NCBI GenBank assembly: GCA_902551445.1
Contig: CACDDB010000005.1
Span: 1-46,402, forward strand
DNA length: 46,402 nucleotides
Reading direction: 5' to 3'
DNA from: an uncultured Pelagibacteraceae bacterium
Lineage (GTDB): Bacteria > Pseudomonadota > Alphaproteobacteria > Pelagibacterales > Pelagibacteraceae
Shown here: positions 9,320 through 18,146 of the stretch, piece after piece
Position numbering within the stretch: position 1 is the first letter of the stretch
Layout: each line of letters opens with the position of its first letter
The notes under the pieces: generated by a model
What the model was told of the DNA's origin: nothing
Database searches by the model: none
What the model saw: only the letters and a program-made list of their open reading frames with translations
Program-made: the position numbers and the translations under genes

Positions 9320-11763
9320 TGAAAGAACTCCCTAGCGCTACAAAAGTCATTGTAATAGGTGGTGGAGTAGCAGGATGTTCAACAGCCTATCATCTAGCAA
9401 AATTTGGATGGAAAGACACAATATTACTTGAAAGAGATCAGCTAACTTCCGGAACAACGTGGCATGCAGCTGGATTAGTAAGTCAGCTAGGACCCTCTGC
9501 TGCAATTACTAAAATTAGAAAGTATTCATTAGAGTTATATAAAAAATTAGAGAAAGAAATAGATTTTTCAAGTGGTTTAAAACTAAATGGAGCTTTATCA
9601 ATTGCTACTTCACAAGGAAGGTGGCAGGAATTAAAACGACAAGCAACTACAGCTCAATTGTTTGATGTAAATGTTGAAGTACTTAATGTTGATCAAATAA
9701 AAAAAATATATCCAATAATTAATGACAGTAACATTTTAGGGGGCATTTTCATGCCAGGAGATGGTCAAGCAGATCCCATAGGTGTTACTAATTTACTTGC
9801 AAAGGCAGCTAGAAAAGAAGGAGTTAAAATTTTTGAAAAATCTCCTGTTGAAAAAATAATTAAAAAAAATGGAAAAGTAGCTGGTGTAACAGTAAATGGT
9901 AAAAATATAGAATGTGAATACATAGTTTTAGCAACAGGAATGTGGTCTAGGCAAATAGGAGAAGATATGGGTTTTAGTATTCCACTTTATCCAGCAGAAC
10001 ATTTTTATGTAATAACTGAAGCAATTAAAGAATTACCAGAAAAGATACCTGTACTTAGAGATTTTAACGACAGTTTATATTTAAAAGAAGATGCAGGTAA
10101 AATGTTAATTGGAATATTTGAAGGAAAATCAATTCCAGCATTTAACAAAACTAATAGAGTTCCCGAAGACTTTTCATATGGAGAATTTCCAGAAAATTTT
10201 GAACATTTTGAACCTTATTTAGAAGCTGCTTTAAAAAGAGTTCCTCTCTTAGAAAAAGCAGGGATTAGAAAATTTTTCGCAGGACCAGAATCGTTTACAC
10301 CAGATACTAATACTCTCTTAGGTGAAGTGCCAGAAATGAAAAATTTATTTGCTTGTTGTGGTTTAAATAGTATTGGAATTGGAAGTGGAGGTGGAGTAGG
10401 AAAAGTAACAGCTGAATGGATGATTAATGGACATATAAATGAAGATTTATTTATTTACGATATAAAAAGATTCCAAAAATTCCATTCAGAAATAAATTTT
10501 ATTAAAGAACGAATTACTGAAACCTTAGGTGATTTATATGGAATGCACTGGCCATACAAACAACACAAAACATCTAGAAACCAAAAATTACTTCCATATC
10601 ATGACGAACTAAAGAAAGCAGGAGCATGCTTTGGAGTATCATCAGGATATGAAAGACCAATGTGGTTTGCAAAAAAAAATGAAAAACCTGAAATTGAATA
10701 CAGTTATAATTATCAAAATTGGTATCCCTCAGTAGAATTTGAAACGAAAAATACAAGAGAAAACGTTGGCTTGTTTGATCTTACTGCTTTTTCAAAATAT
10801 GAATTAAAAGGAGAAAAGGCTCATGATGAATTACAAAAAATTTGTACTGCAAACGTAAAAAACGAAATAGGTAAAACAACTTATACTCAAATGCTTAATG
10901 AAGATGGTGGAATAGAAACGGATTTGACTGTGGTTTGTGTGGAAAAAAACTATTTTAGAATTATTACATCAGCTGCCAATAGAGAAAGAGATAAATTTCA
11001 TATTTTAAAACATTTGAATAAAGAAATAGATTTTAAAGATGTAACAGATGATATTGCATGCTTTGGAGTATTTGGTCCTAAAAGTAGAAATTTAATGTCC
11101 AAATTATCCAATGAAGATTTTTCTAGTAGTAGTTTTAAATTTGGAAATAGCAAAAAAATTAAAATTAATAATAAAGAAGTTTGGGCTCAAAGATTATCTT
11201 ATGTAGGAGAATTAGGTTTTGAACTATATGTAAATATGAATGAAGCTAAGGAATTATATAATTTAATTGTTGATGCTGGCAAAGATTTTAAGATTTCACA
11301 TTGTGGTATGTTTGCTTTGGATACGATGAGAATGGAAAGTGGTTTTTTACATTGGGGACATGATATTTCACCAGAAGAAAATCAATATCAGGCTGGTCTT
11401 CAATTTGCAATTAGTTATAAAAAAAATGTAGATTTTGTAGGAAAAAAATCTTTATTGAAAATTAAAGATAAAAAACCATCAAAAAAAATTATGATGTTTA
11501 ATTTAAAGGATGCTACACCAGGAAAGCCTCTATTGCTGCATGATGAACCAATTTATTTAAAAGACAAAATAATTGGCAGAACAACATCTGGAAATTATTC
11601 TTTTAACTACAAAAAAAATATTTCTTTTGGGTATGTTAATTCTGAATATTCAATAGAAGATCTTATAGATAAAGATTTATTTATTGAGGTAGAAAAGAAA
11701 AAGTACCCCGCAAGTGCACTTTTAAAACCTTTAAATAATCTGTTAAAACAAAACAGAAATTGA
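9319..11763 (+). CDS. FAD-dependent dimethylglycine/sarcosine dehydrogenase-like oxidoreductase with C-terminal GcvT-like (THF-binding) domain
   Basis: N-terminal VIVIGGGVAGCSTAYHLAKFGWKDTILLERDQLTSGTTWHAAGLV; C-terminal YVGELGFELYVNMNEAKELYNLIVDAGKDFKISHCGMFALDTMRMESGFLHWGHDISPEENQYQAGL. Confidence 0.92.
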   Translation: MKELPSATKVIVIGGGVAGCSTAYHLAKFGWKDTILLERDQLTSGTTWHAAGLVSQLGPSAAITKIRKYSLELYKKLEKEIDFSSGLKLNGALSIATSQGRWQELKRQATTAQLFDVNVEVLNVDQIKKIYPIINDSNILGGIFMPGDGQADPIGVTNLLAKAARKEGVKIFEKSPVEKIIKKNGKVAGVTVNGKNIECEYIVLATGMWSRQIGEDMGFSIPLYPAEHFYVITEAIKELPEKIPVLRDFNDSLYLKEDAGKMLIGIFEGKSIPAFNKTNRVPEDFSYGEFPENFEHFEPYLEAALKRVPLLEKAGIRKFFAGPESFTPDTNTLLGEVPEMKNLFACCGLNSIGIGSGGGVGKVTAEWMINGHINEDLFIYDIKRFQKFHSEINFIKERITETLGDLYGMHWPYKQHKTSRNQKLLPYHDELKKAGACFGVSSGYERPMWFAKKNEKPEIEYSYNYQNWYPSVEFETKNTRENVGLFDLTAFSKYELKGEKAHDELQKICTANVKNEIGKTTYTQMLNEDGGIETDLTVVCVEKNYFRIITSAANRERDKFHILKHLNKEIDFKDVTDDIACFGVFGPKSRNLMSKLSNEDFSSSSFKFGNSKKIKINNKEVWAQRLSYVGELGFELYVNMNEAKELYNLIVDAGKDFKISHCGMFALDTMRMESGFLHWGHDISPEENQYQAGLQFAISYKKNVDFVGKKSLLKIKDKKPSKKIMMFNLKDATPGKPLLLHDEPIYLKDKIIGRTTSGNYSFNYKKNISFGYVNSEYSIEDLIDKDLFIEVEKKKYPASALLKPLNNLLKQNRN

Positions 11764-11862
11764 AAATTTTCTGATACAGAATATAAAATTTAATACAAAA
11801 CTCATTTTGAGCGCAGGGCTAGTTGAGGTGATTCGCTTGTTATGATTTACTCGTATTTGGAT

Positions 11863-12069
11863 ATGAGCGGGGAACAGACATCAATAGACAGTAATTACCA
11901 AGAAGTAACAGCCGAAACTGCTACTAAAAAAAGACCAGCAAAAGTAGATATTAATGTTCTTTTAAACAAAGTTAGAAAAGAAAAGAAAAAAGAAAAAATA
12001 GAAGGTTATATTTTTTTAGGATTGATAAGCTCAGTAATTTTAATCGGCGGAATAATAGTATCTTTATAA
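11863..12069 (+). CDS. Small single-TM protein of unknown function
   Basis: ORF track 11842..12069; internal ATG at 11863 (MSGEQTSID...) is an alternative start; C-terminal hydrophobic helix IFLGLISSVILIGGIIVSL. Confidence 0.5.
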   Translation: MSGEQTSIDSNYQEVTAETATKKRPAKVDINVLLNKVRKEKKKEKIEGYIFLGLISSVILIGGIIVSL

Positions 12070-12118
12070 TTCAATAATAATCCTTAATTTTACCCCAAAA
12101 AATATGTAGTTAATAGTT

Positions 12119-12562
12119 ATGGGAAGAATTATTAAAATTGGAATTACAAAATTAATACATAATCCAATTGATAGCGTAGAATCAATAGAAGTTGTTGCAG
12201 GAAAAGGAATAAAAGGAGATAGAAAATTTCAAGATAATAATGCCAAAGATCAACAATTAACTTTAATTGAAAGCGAAAACATAGATTATTATAACAAAAA
12301 ATATAATTCGAATTTTTCTTATTTGGATTTTAGAAGAAATTTAATTACTAAAAATATTAGACTTAATGATTTAGTTGGTAAAAATCTACTTATCGGAGAA
12401 GCTAAGGTTAAAGGGATAGATCTTTGTAGACCGTGCAAAGAACTTGAAGAAAAATTACGAGCCACCAATTATTTAAAAGAATTTTTAAGGAGTGGTGGAC
12501 TTAGGTGTGAAATATTAAGTTCAGGATCAATAAAAGTTGATGATAAAATATCTATTTTGTAA
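12119..12562 (+). CDS. MOSC-domain protein
   Basis: IEVVAGKGIKGDRKF, QLTLIESENI, LDFRRNLITKNI, DLCRPCKELEE. Confidence 0.85.
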   Translation: MGRIIKIGITKLIHNPIDSVESIEVVAGKGIKGDRKFQDNNAKDQQLTLIESENIDYYNKKYNSNFSYLDFRRNLITKNIRLNDLVGKNLLIGEAKVKGIDLCRPCKELEEKLRATNYLKEFLRSGGLRCEILSSGSIKVDDKISIL

Positions 12563-13586
12563 AAGTTTCGTTAAATTGATTACTAACTCTTACAAACGTT
12601 GTGCACTTACTTAATTGTTTTAATGATGGAGCGCCAACATAAGTACAACTGCTTCTAACGCCACCTAGAATATTCAATATTGTATCATTTATTTTGCCTC
12701 TATATTTAATTCTAACAGATCTCCCTTCACTACTTCTGTAAGAAGACAATCCACCATAATGTTTTTTATTAGCTGTTTCAGAACTTGAACCATAAAATTC
12801 AACAAACTTACTTCCATTCGATTTTAAAATTTTACCACCACCTTCATCATGACCTGCAAACATTCCACCAAGCATAACAAAATCTGCTCCACCACCAAAC
12901 CCCTTTGCAACATCTCCAGGACAAGTACATCCTCCATCTGCAATTATATGTGCACCTAATCCGTGCGCTGCATCAGCACATTCAATAACGGCACTTAGCT
13001 GAGGATATCCAACACCAGTTTGAATTCTTGTTGTACAAACACTTCCAGGTCCAATTCCAACTTTAACTATATCAGCTCCACTTAATACAAGTTCTTGCGC
13101 CATATCAGCCGTTACAACATTTCCTGCAATTATTGTTTTGGTTGGATATTTATCTCTTACAGATTTTATAAATGCACTAAAATGTTCAGAATAACCATTT
13201 GCTACATCGACACAAATAAATTTAATAAATGAAAATTCTTTTAATACTTTGTCTAACCTTTCAAAATCTTCTTTTTTAATGCCAATACTTAAAGCTAAAT
13301 TTTTATAAATAGATTTTAATTTCTTATACTTTTTTAATTTATTAACATCATGCTGCTTAGTTAAACATGTGATCATTTCAAATTTTGACAAAGATTCTGC
13401 AACACTTAATTCACCAACACCGTCCATATTTGCTGCCATTATTGGAATACCTGACCACTCATTTTTACTATACTTAAATTTGTAAGTTCTTTTTAGATCA
13501 ACATCTTTTCGACTTGATAGAGTACTCCTTTTTGGCCTAAATAAAACGTCTGAATAGTCTAATTTAAGATCTTCTTCAATTCTCAT
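12552..13586 (-). CDS. guaC: GMP reductase / IMPDH-family protein
   Basis: LDYSDVLFRPKRSTLSSRKDV, IMAANMDGVGE, IAGNVVTADMAQELVLSGADIVKVGIGPGSVCTTRIQTGVGYPQLSAV, GADFVMLGGMFAGHDE. Confidence 0.9.
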   Translation of the reverse strand: MRIEEDLKLDYSDVLFRPKRSTLSSRKDVDLKRTYKFKYSKNEWSGIPIMAANMDGVGELSVAESLSKFEMITCLTKQHDVNKLKKYKKLKSIYKNLALSIGIKKEDFERLDKVLKEFSFIKFICVDVANGYSEHFSAFIKSVRDKYPTKTIIAGNVVTADMAQELVLSGADIVKVGIGPGSVCTTRIQTGVGYPQLSAVIECADAAHGLGAHIIADGGCTCPGDVAKGFGGGADFVMLGGMFAGHDEGGGKILKSNGSKFVEFYGSSSETANKKHYGGLSSYRSSEGRSVRIKYRGKINDTILNILGGVRSSCTYVGAPSLKQLSKCTTFVRVSNQFNETFTK

Positions 13587-13721
13587 CGAACAACAAATTA
13601 TAGTTGATTAAATTATTTGCAAACGAATAATTTGAATGTGGATAAGTTCAATTTCTTAAGTATTTATTAATTATATTTTAATGAAATTGAAAAAGGTTAT
13701 AAAATATGATCATTATAATTT

Positions 13722-14606
13722 ATGAAAATATTTGATTGTACAATGTTTTTTGATGAGAAAATGATGTACGATCTTAGGCTTAATCTTTTAAATGACTATG
13801 TTGATAAATTTGTAGTAGTCGAGTCACTTTATACTCACAGAGGTAACAAAAAAAAACAGAATTTTAACATCGATGATTATAAAAAATTCAAAGATAAAAT
13901 AATATATATATTAATAGATGAAGAACCTAACGATCTTTATGAAATAAATAACCAGAAAGATAACGAGGGTTTAAAAAGATTAAACACACTCAAGAGAATT
14001 AAGCTACAATATAATAGCCTAGCAAAAGGTATTAAAGAAGCAGATCCAGATGATTTAATAATCTTAAGTGATTGTGATGAAATACCAAATCTCAAAAATA
14101 TTAAAAATACTTTAAACAATGATATATTGGTATTTAAACAACAACTTTATTATTTTAAATTTAATTTTCTTTATAAGAATTATGACTGGTTTGGATCTAA
14201 AGCATGCAAAAAAAAAACATTGAAAACTTTTGAATGGTTAAGATATGTTAAGAGCAAAAAGTATGGTTTTTGGAGAATAGATACGATGTTTTCGAACACT
14301 AAATACAAAAACATAAAAATCATTGAAGATGGTGGGTGGCATTTTACAAAAATAAAAAAGCCCGAAGACATTTTTTATACTTTAAGTAATTTTGGCGAAT
14401 ACAATGAATTTGTGACAAGCGGTCTGACAGTTGATGATTTTAAGGATTTTATTTCAAAAGGAGAGTTACCTTATGACCATTCAGCTGATAAAAAATCTAG
14501 TGTAAAGGATAAGTTTTCCAATATCGTTAAATTAGAAAAAAACTCAGAACACTTACCAGAATTTTTAATAAAAAATAAAGAAAAATATAAAAGTTGGTTT
14601 TCATAA
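13722..14606 (+). CDS. Glycosyltransferase family 17-like protein
   Basis: MKIFDCTMFFDEKMMYDLRLNLLNDYVDKFVVVESLYTHRGNKK, DLIILSDCDEIPNL, GGWHFTKIKKPEDI. Confidence 0.8.
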   Translation: MKIFDCTMFFDEKMMYDLRLNLLNDYVDKFVVVESLYTHRGNKKKQNFNIDDYKKFKDKIIYILIDEEPNDLYEINNQKDNEGLKRLNTLKRIKLQYNSLAKGIKEADPDDLIILSDCDEIPNLKNIKNTLNNDILVFKQQLYYFKFNFLYKNYDWFGSKACKKKTLKTFEWLRYVKSKKYGFWRIDTMFSNTKYKNIKIIEDGGWHFTKIKKPEDIFYTLSNFGEYNEFVTSGLTVDDFKDFISKGELPYDHSADKKSSVKDKFSNIVKLEKNSEHLPEFLIKNKEKYKSWFS

Positions 14607-14615
14607 AATTTTTTA

Positions 14616-15584
14616 ATGATTAGATGGGGAATTTTAGGATTGGGAAATATGGGAAACCATTTTTCAAATGCCGCAAAAGAGGTAAATGATATAAAAATAA
14701 ATGGTATTGCAAGCTTAAGTGAAAATAAACTAAAAAAATTTAGTGAAAGACTTAGTATACCAAAAAAAAATTGCTTTAATAGTTATGATGAATTAATCAA
14801 CAGTGATTTAGTTGATGCTATTTATATATCAACTTTAAACAATACTCATTTCGAACTTATCTCAAAATGTGCAAAATCAAAAAAACATATTTTATGTGAA
14901 AAACCAATGAGCATTAATTATAATGAATCACTAGAAGCAAAAAAAATTATTAAAGACAATGAGGTCAATTTTTTTGAAGCCATTGCTTATTATTCACATC
15001 CATTGAGAAATGAAATTGAAAAAATTATATCTGAAAGGGAAATTGGCGATCTTTTAAGCATTGAATCAAGTTTTGGATTTAAATCAAAATTTAGACCTAC
15101 TTCAAGATTATACGATAGAAAACTTGGTGGAGGGGCTATATTAGATATTGGATGTTACCCAATGAGCTTTTTAATGTTGTTTTCTGAAGATTTTAAAAAT
15201 TTTATCTTTAAAAACAAAAAAATTAATTTTGCAGATAGCAATGTTGATAATTATGCAGAAGCAAACATCGAAATTCCAGAAAAAATATCCGCTAATATAA
15301 AGGTGAGCATTAAAGATAATTATACAAACAATTGTATATTAAGAGGAACTAAAGGTGATATTGTGATACCAGAGCCATGGTTACCTGGTAAAAAAACTTT
15401 CATAGAAGTTAAAAATAAAAAAAAATATTATAAGAAATTCATAAGTACAAAAAAATCAATATATGCTCATCAAATTGAAAAAGTTTCAAATGCTATACTT
15501 AATAATTCTATTAATGATGAAAATTTATTTAACATTAACAAATCTATATTCTGTAGTAACCTATTAGAAAAATGGAAAGAATGA
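14616..15584 (+). CDS. Gfo/Idh/MocA-family oxidoreductase
   Basis: IRWGILGLGNMGNHFSNAA, ILCEKPMSINYNESLEAKKI, GGGAILDIGCYPMSFL. Confidence 0.9.
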   Translation: MIRWGILGLGNMGNHFSNAAKEVNDIKINGIASLSENKLKKFSERLSIPKKNCFNSYDELINSDLVDAIYISTLNNTHFELISKCAKSKKHILCEKPMSINYNESLEAKKIIKDNEVNFFEAIAYYSHPLRNEIEKIISEREIGDLLSIESSFGFKSKFRPTSRLYDRKLGGGAILDIGCYPMSFLMLFSEDFKNFIFKNKKINFADSNVDNYAEANIEIPEKISANIKVSIKDNYTNNCILRGTKGDIVIPEPWLPGKKTFIEVKNKKKYYKKFISTKKSIYAHQIEKVSNAILNNSINDENLFNINKSIFCSNLLEKWKE

Positions 15585-15588
15585 TCAT

Positions 15589-16461
15589 ATGAATTTAGAT
15601 AAAGTAACAGCAGTAATAGTTTTATATGATGCTAGCAATATAGTTCTTGATTGTATAAAAAATCTTGAAAATATTAAACTAATCATTGTAGACAATGGAA
15701 GAAATAATCCTGAGTTAATTGATAAAATAAAAGAATCAAAAAATCTTTTCAAATACATTAAAACAGAAAAAAATTTGGGTTTTGGCAAAGGGTGTAATCT
15801 AGCTTATAAGGAAGTTAAAACTGAATTTACATTGTTTATTGAAGCAGATGTAATAATAAATATAAAAAATATTGAAAATTTAATTTCTACATTTTTAAAG
15901 TATCCTAAAGCAGCAATTACTGCTCCAGTATTGTGTGATAGTAGTGGTAAAAATATTGATAAGTTAGAAAATTTACCTGAATATTATTCTAATAATAAAG
16001 ATAAAAAAATCCAAGAAATAAACCATAGATTATTTAATTCAAAAATTGAAGGTGATGTTTGTGTGAATTTTTGTTGGGCAGCTATATTCTTAACTAATAA
16101 CAAAATAATTGATCAAGTTGGACTTTTCGATGAAAAATACTTTTTATTTTGGGAAGATTTTGATTTATGTAGAAAATTAAGGAAATTAAAAATTCCCATA
16201 ATTAAATCATCCAACTCCTTTGCCGAACATAAAGTAGCAAAATCAACAAAAAATAGCCTTAAAACTTATTTTATAATTCACAAATATCATATTTTATCAT
16301 CATATATTTATTTTGGCGTTGATAAAAAAGATAAAAAACTTATTAAAAAATTATTGTTATATATTTTTAGGTCTTTTGCTTATCTATTTATTTTAAATAT
16401 TAAAAAATCTTTAAAAAATATTGCAAGAGCATCCGCGGTAACAACTTATATTTTAAAATAA
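15589..16461 (+). CDS. Glycosyltransferase family 2 (rhamnosyltransferase-like)
   Basis: VTAVIVLYDAS, IIVDNGRNNPE, TEKNLGFGKGCNLAYKEVKTEFTLFIEADV, FLFWEDFDLCRKLRK. Confidence 0.88.
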   Translation: MNLDKVTAVIVLYDASNIVLDCIKNLENIKLIIVDNGRNNPELIDKIKESKNLFKYIKTEKNLGFGKGCNLAYKEVKTEFTLFIEADVIINIKNIENLISTFLKYPKAAITAPVLCDSSGKNIDKLENLPEYYSNNKDKKIQEINHRLFNSKIEGDVCVNFCWAAIFLTNNKIIDQVGLFDEKYFLFWEDFDLCRKLRKLKIPIIKSSNSFAEHKVAKSTKNSLKTYFIIHKYHILSSYIYFGVDKKDKKLIKKLLLYIFRSFAYLFILNIKKSLKNIARASAVTTYILK

Positions 16462-17550
16462 AAATCTTTTTAATTCGTCTATTTTCAAATTAATATCACC
16501 ATTTTTTTTATCACCATTAATTTTTTTGGTACTTATTAATCTGTAATTCAATTTGTTTATATCACTTAATCTATTGTAAATTGTATTTGGGTGATCTTCT
16601 GGTCTTACTTCTATAATATTTGTATTTTCATTACAGAATGCAAGATTGCTAAATCCAGCACCATGAGCACCAATTATATGTTTTGCATTTTTGAATAAAT
16701 ATAATTGTTTACTAAAACTTAAATCTTCAAGCTTATATTTTGTGAAACCCTTTTCTTTTAAATAATCATTTATTTCTGATTCATTGATAAATTGACAGTG
16801 TTTAGCGCCACCTGATCTATCAATATATATTTTATCGTTACATTCAAATTTTTCAGCTTTATCTAGAAAAATGTTTCTTAACCATTGAACTATCCAAGTA
16901 GGTACATATTTCGCTTGTTCTAGTATATAGCCTTTGTAGTATGAAGGATGATCAGTGCAAATGATTTCATCAGCTTGTATATGTCTAAATTTGTTACTAT
17001 CTATTGTTTTTAAATTATTCCAACCAACTAACTTAAGACTTTCAAATTGAAAATTATTTAATTTATTAAGATATATAAAGTCTAAATCTTTAATATTATA
17101 TATTTCTGAATACAATTTAATTTTAGGAAGTATGTCAAAAAGCCAATGTGAGTAATTTTTATGTCCACTAGCCCCTTGAGCTAAAGATAAAACTCTTCCT
17201 TTAAATTTTTTTTTTAATCTGGGGGTACCATTTTTTAAAGCAATATTTTTATTAGCAGTAACCAAATCACCAATTATTTGTTGGTAAGAAATATTATCAA
17301 CAATATTGTTACCATCAATTATAGCAACACTTTCAACTGTATCCGTATAAACTCTACCATTAATTATTTTATAAACTTTATAATTATTTTTAAAAAAATT
17401 GATAATCTTTGTATTTTTTAATTCAGATATTTGTATATTTTCAGAATTGAGATTATCTTTATTGTAAACTATCTTTCCATAAATCAATTTAAATAAAAAT
17501 CTAAAAAAATTTTTGAATAAACTTTTTGCTATATTTCTTATTTTTTCCAT
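16453..17550 (-). CDS. Glycosyltransferase family 61-like (DUF563) protein
   Basis: GHKNYSHWLFDILPKIKLY, KIYIDRSGGAKHCQFINESEI, IIGAHGAGFSNLAFCNENTNIIEVRP. Confidence 0.82.
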   Translation of the reverse strand: MEKIRNIAKSLFKNFFRFLFKLIYGKIVYNKDNLNSENIQISELKNTKIINFFKNNYKVYKIINGRVYTDTVESVAIIDGNNIVDNISYQQIIGDLVTANKNIALKNGTPRLKKKFKGRVLSLAQGASGHKNYSHWLFDILPKIKLYSEIYNIKDLDFIYLNKLNNFQFESLKLVGWNNLKTIDSNKFRHIQADEIICTDHPSYYKGYILEQAKYVPTWIVQWLRNIFLDKAEKFECNDKIYIDRSGGAKHCQFINESEINDYLKEKGFTKYKLEDLSFSKQLYLFKNAKHIIGAHGAGFSNLAFCNENTNIIEVRPEDHPNTIYNRLSDINKLNYRLISTKKINGDKKNGDINLKIDELKRFLF

Positions 17551-17654
17551 CCAATTTAAATTAACTTATACCTTGAAATATCTATAAATTAAAACTTTTC
17601 AAAAACTTGATTGCATAACAATTAAAAAGTAATATATATCATTACGAATTGTAT

Positions 17655-17731
17655 GGCGGGGTAGCTCAGTTGGTTAGAGCGCGGGACTCATAAGCCCGAG
17701 GTCAGTGGTTCGATCCCACTTCCCGCTACCA
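17655..17731 (+). tRNA. tRNA-Met (anticodon CAT), CCA encoded
   Basis: ggcggggtagctcagttggttagagcgcgggactcataagcccgaggtcagtggttcgatcccacttcccgctacca folds as a cloverleaf; anticodon loop CTCATAA; a modified-C34 Ile tRNA is not excluded. Confidence 0.9.
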
Positions 17732-17753
17732 TTCTAGAACGTTTAGTCAATTC

Positions 17754-17773
17754 TTGACACACATATGACACAC
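17754..17773 (+). repeat. Internal end repeat TTGACACACATATGACACAC (left copy)
   Basis: Near-identical to 19264-19282 (TTGACACACATATGACTCA). Confidence 0.8.
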
Positions 17774-17832
17774 TCAGAAACGGAATTTTGAGAACTCGGG
17801 AAGTTACTTTAATGAATAAGGTATTAATATTA

Positions 17833-18138
17833 TTAAGATTGGCTAAATAAATACATCGATATGAAAAAAAAAACTAAACTAAATGCTAGATCGCTCCAAT
17901 TGTTTTTTAAAAAATCATTCATTTCATAATTTTTTTTAATTTCTTTATGGATTTTTTGTTCATATTTGAGCCCGCTATAATAAATATATAAAAAAAAACC
18001 GCTTATACCCAATGCAAGCAAAGCACCAGGTAGAATTAAATTTTCACAAGAACTACCTCCACTGCAAATTCTAAATCTAGCATATGAATTTGTTGACCAC
18101 AACAAACCCAGAACCACGATCCCTAAAAGCTTTTTCAT
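17833..18138 (-). CDS. Small exported/membrane protein of unknown function carried by the element
   Basis: Signal peptide MKKLLGIVVLGLLWSTNSYA plus two hydrophobic helices. Confidence 0.65.
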   Translation of the reverse strand: MKKLLGIVVLGLLWSTNSYARFRICSGGSSCENLILPGALLALGISGFFLYIYYSGLKYEQKIHKEIKKNYEMNDFLKNNWSDLAFSLVFFFISMYLFSQS

Positions 18139-18146
18139 TTATTTTT

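Noticed and set aside
13937-15788. Short antisense ORFs in the glycan island (13937..14119, 14180..14371, 15585..15788)
   Set aside because: Opposite to clear glycosyltransferase genes; low-complexity hydrophobic composition expected from antisense of Lys/Asn-rich genes.
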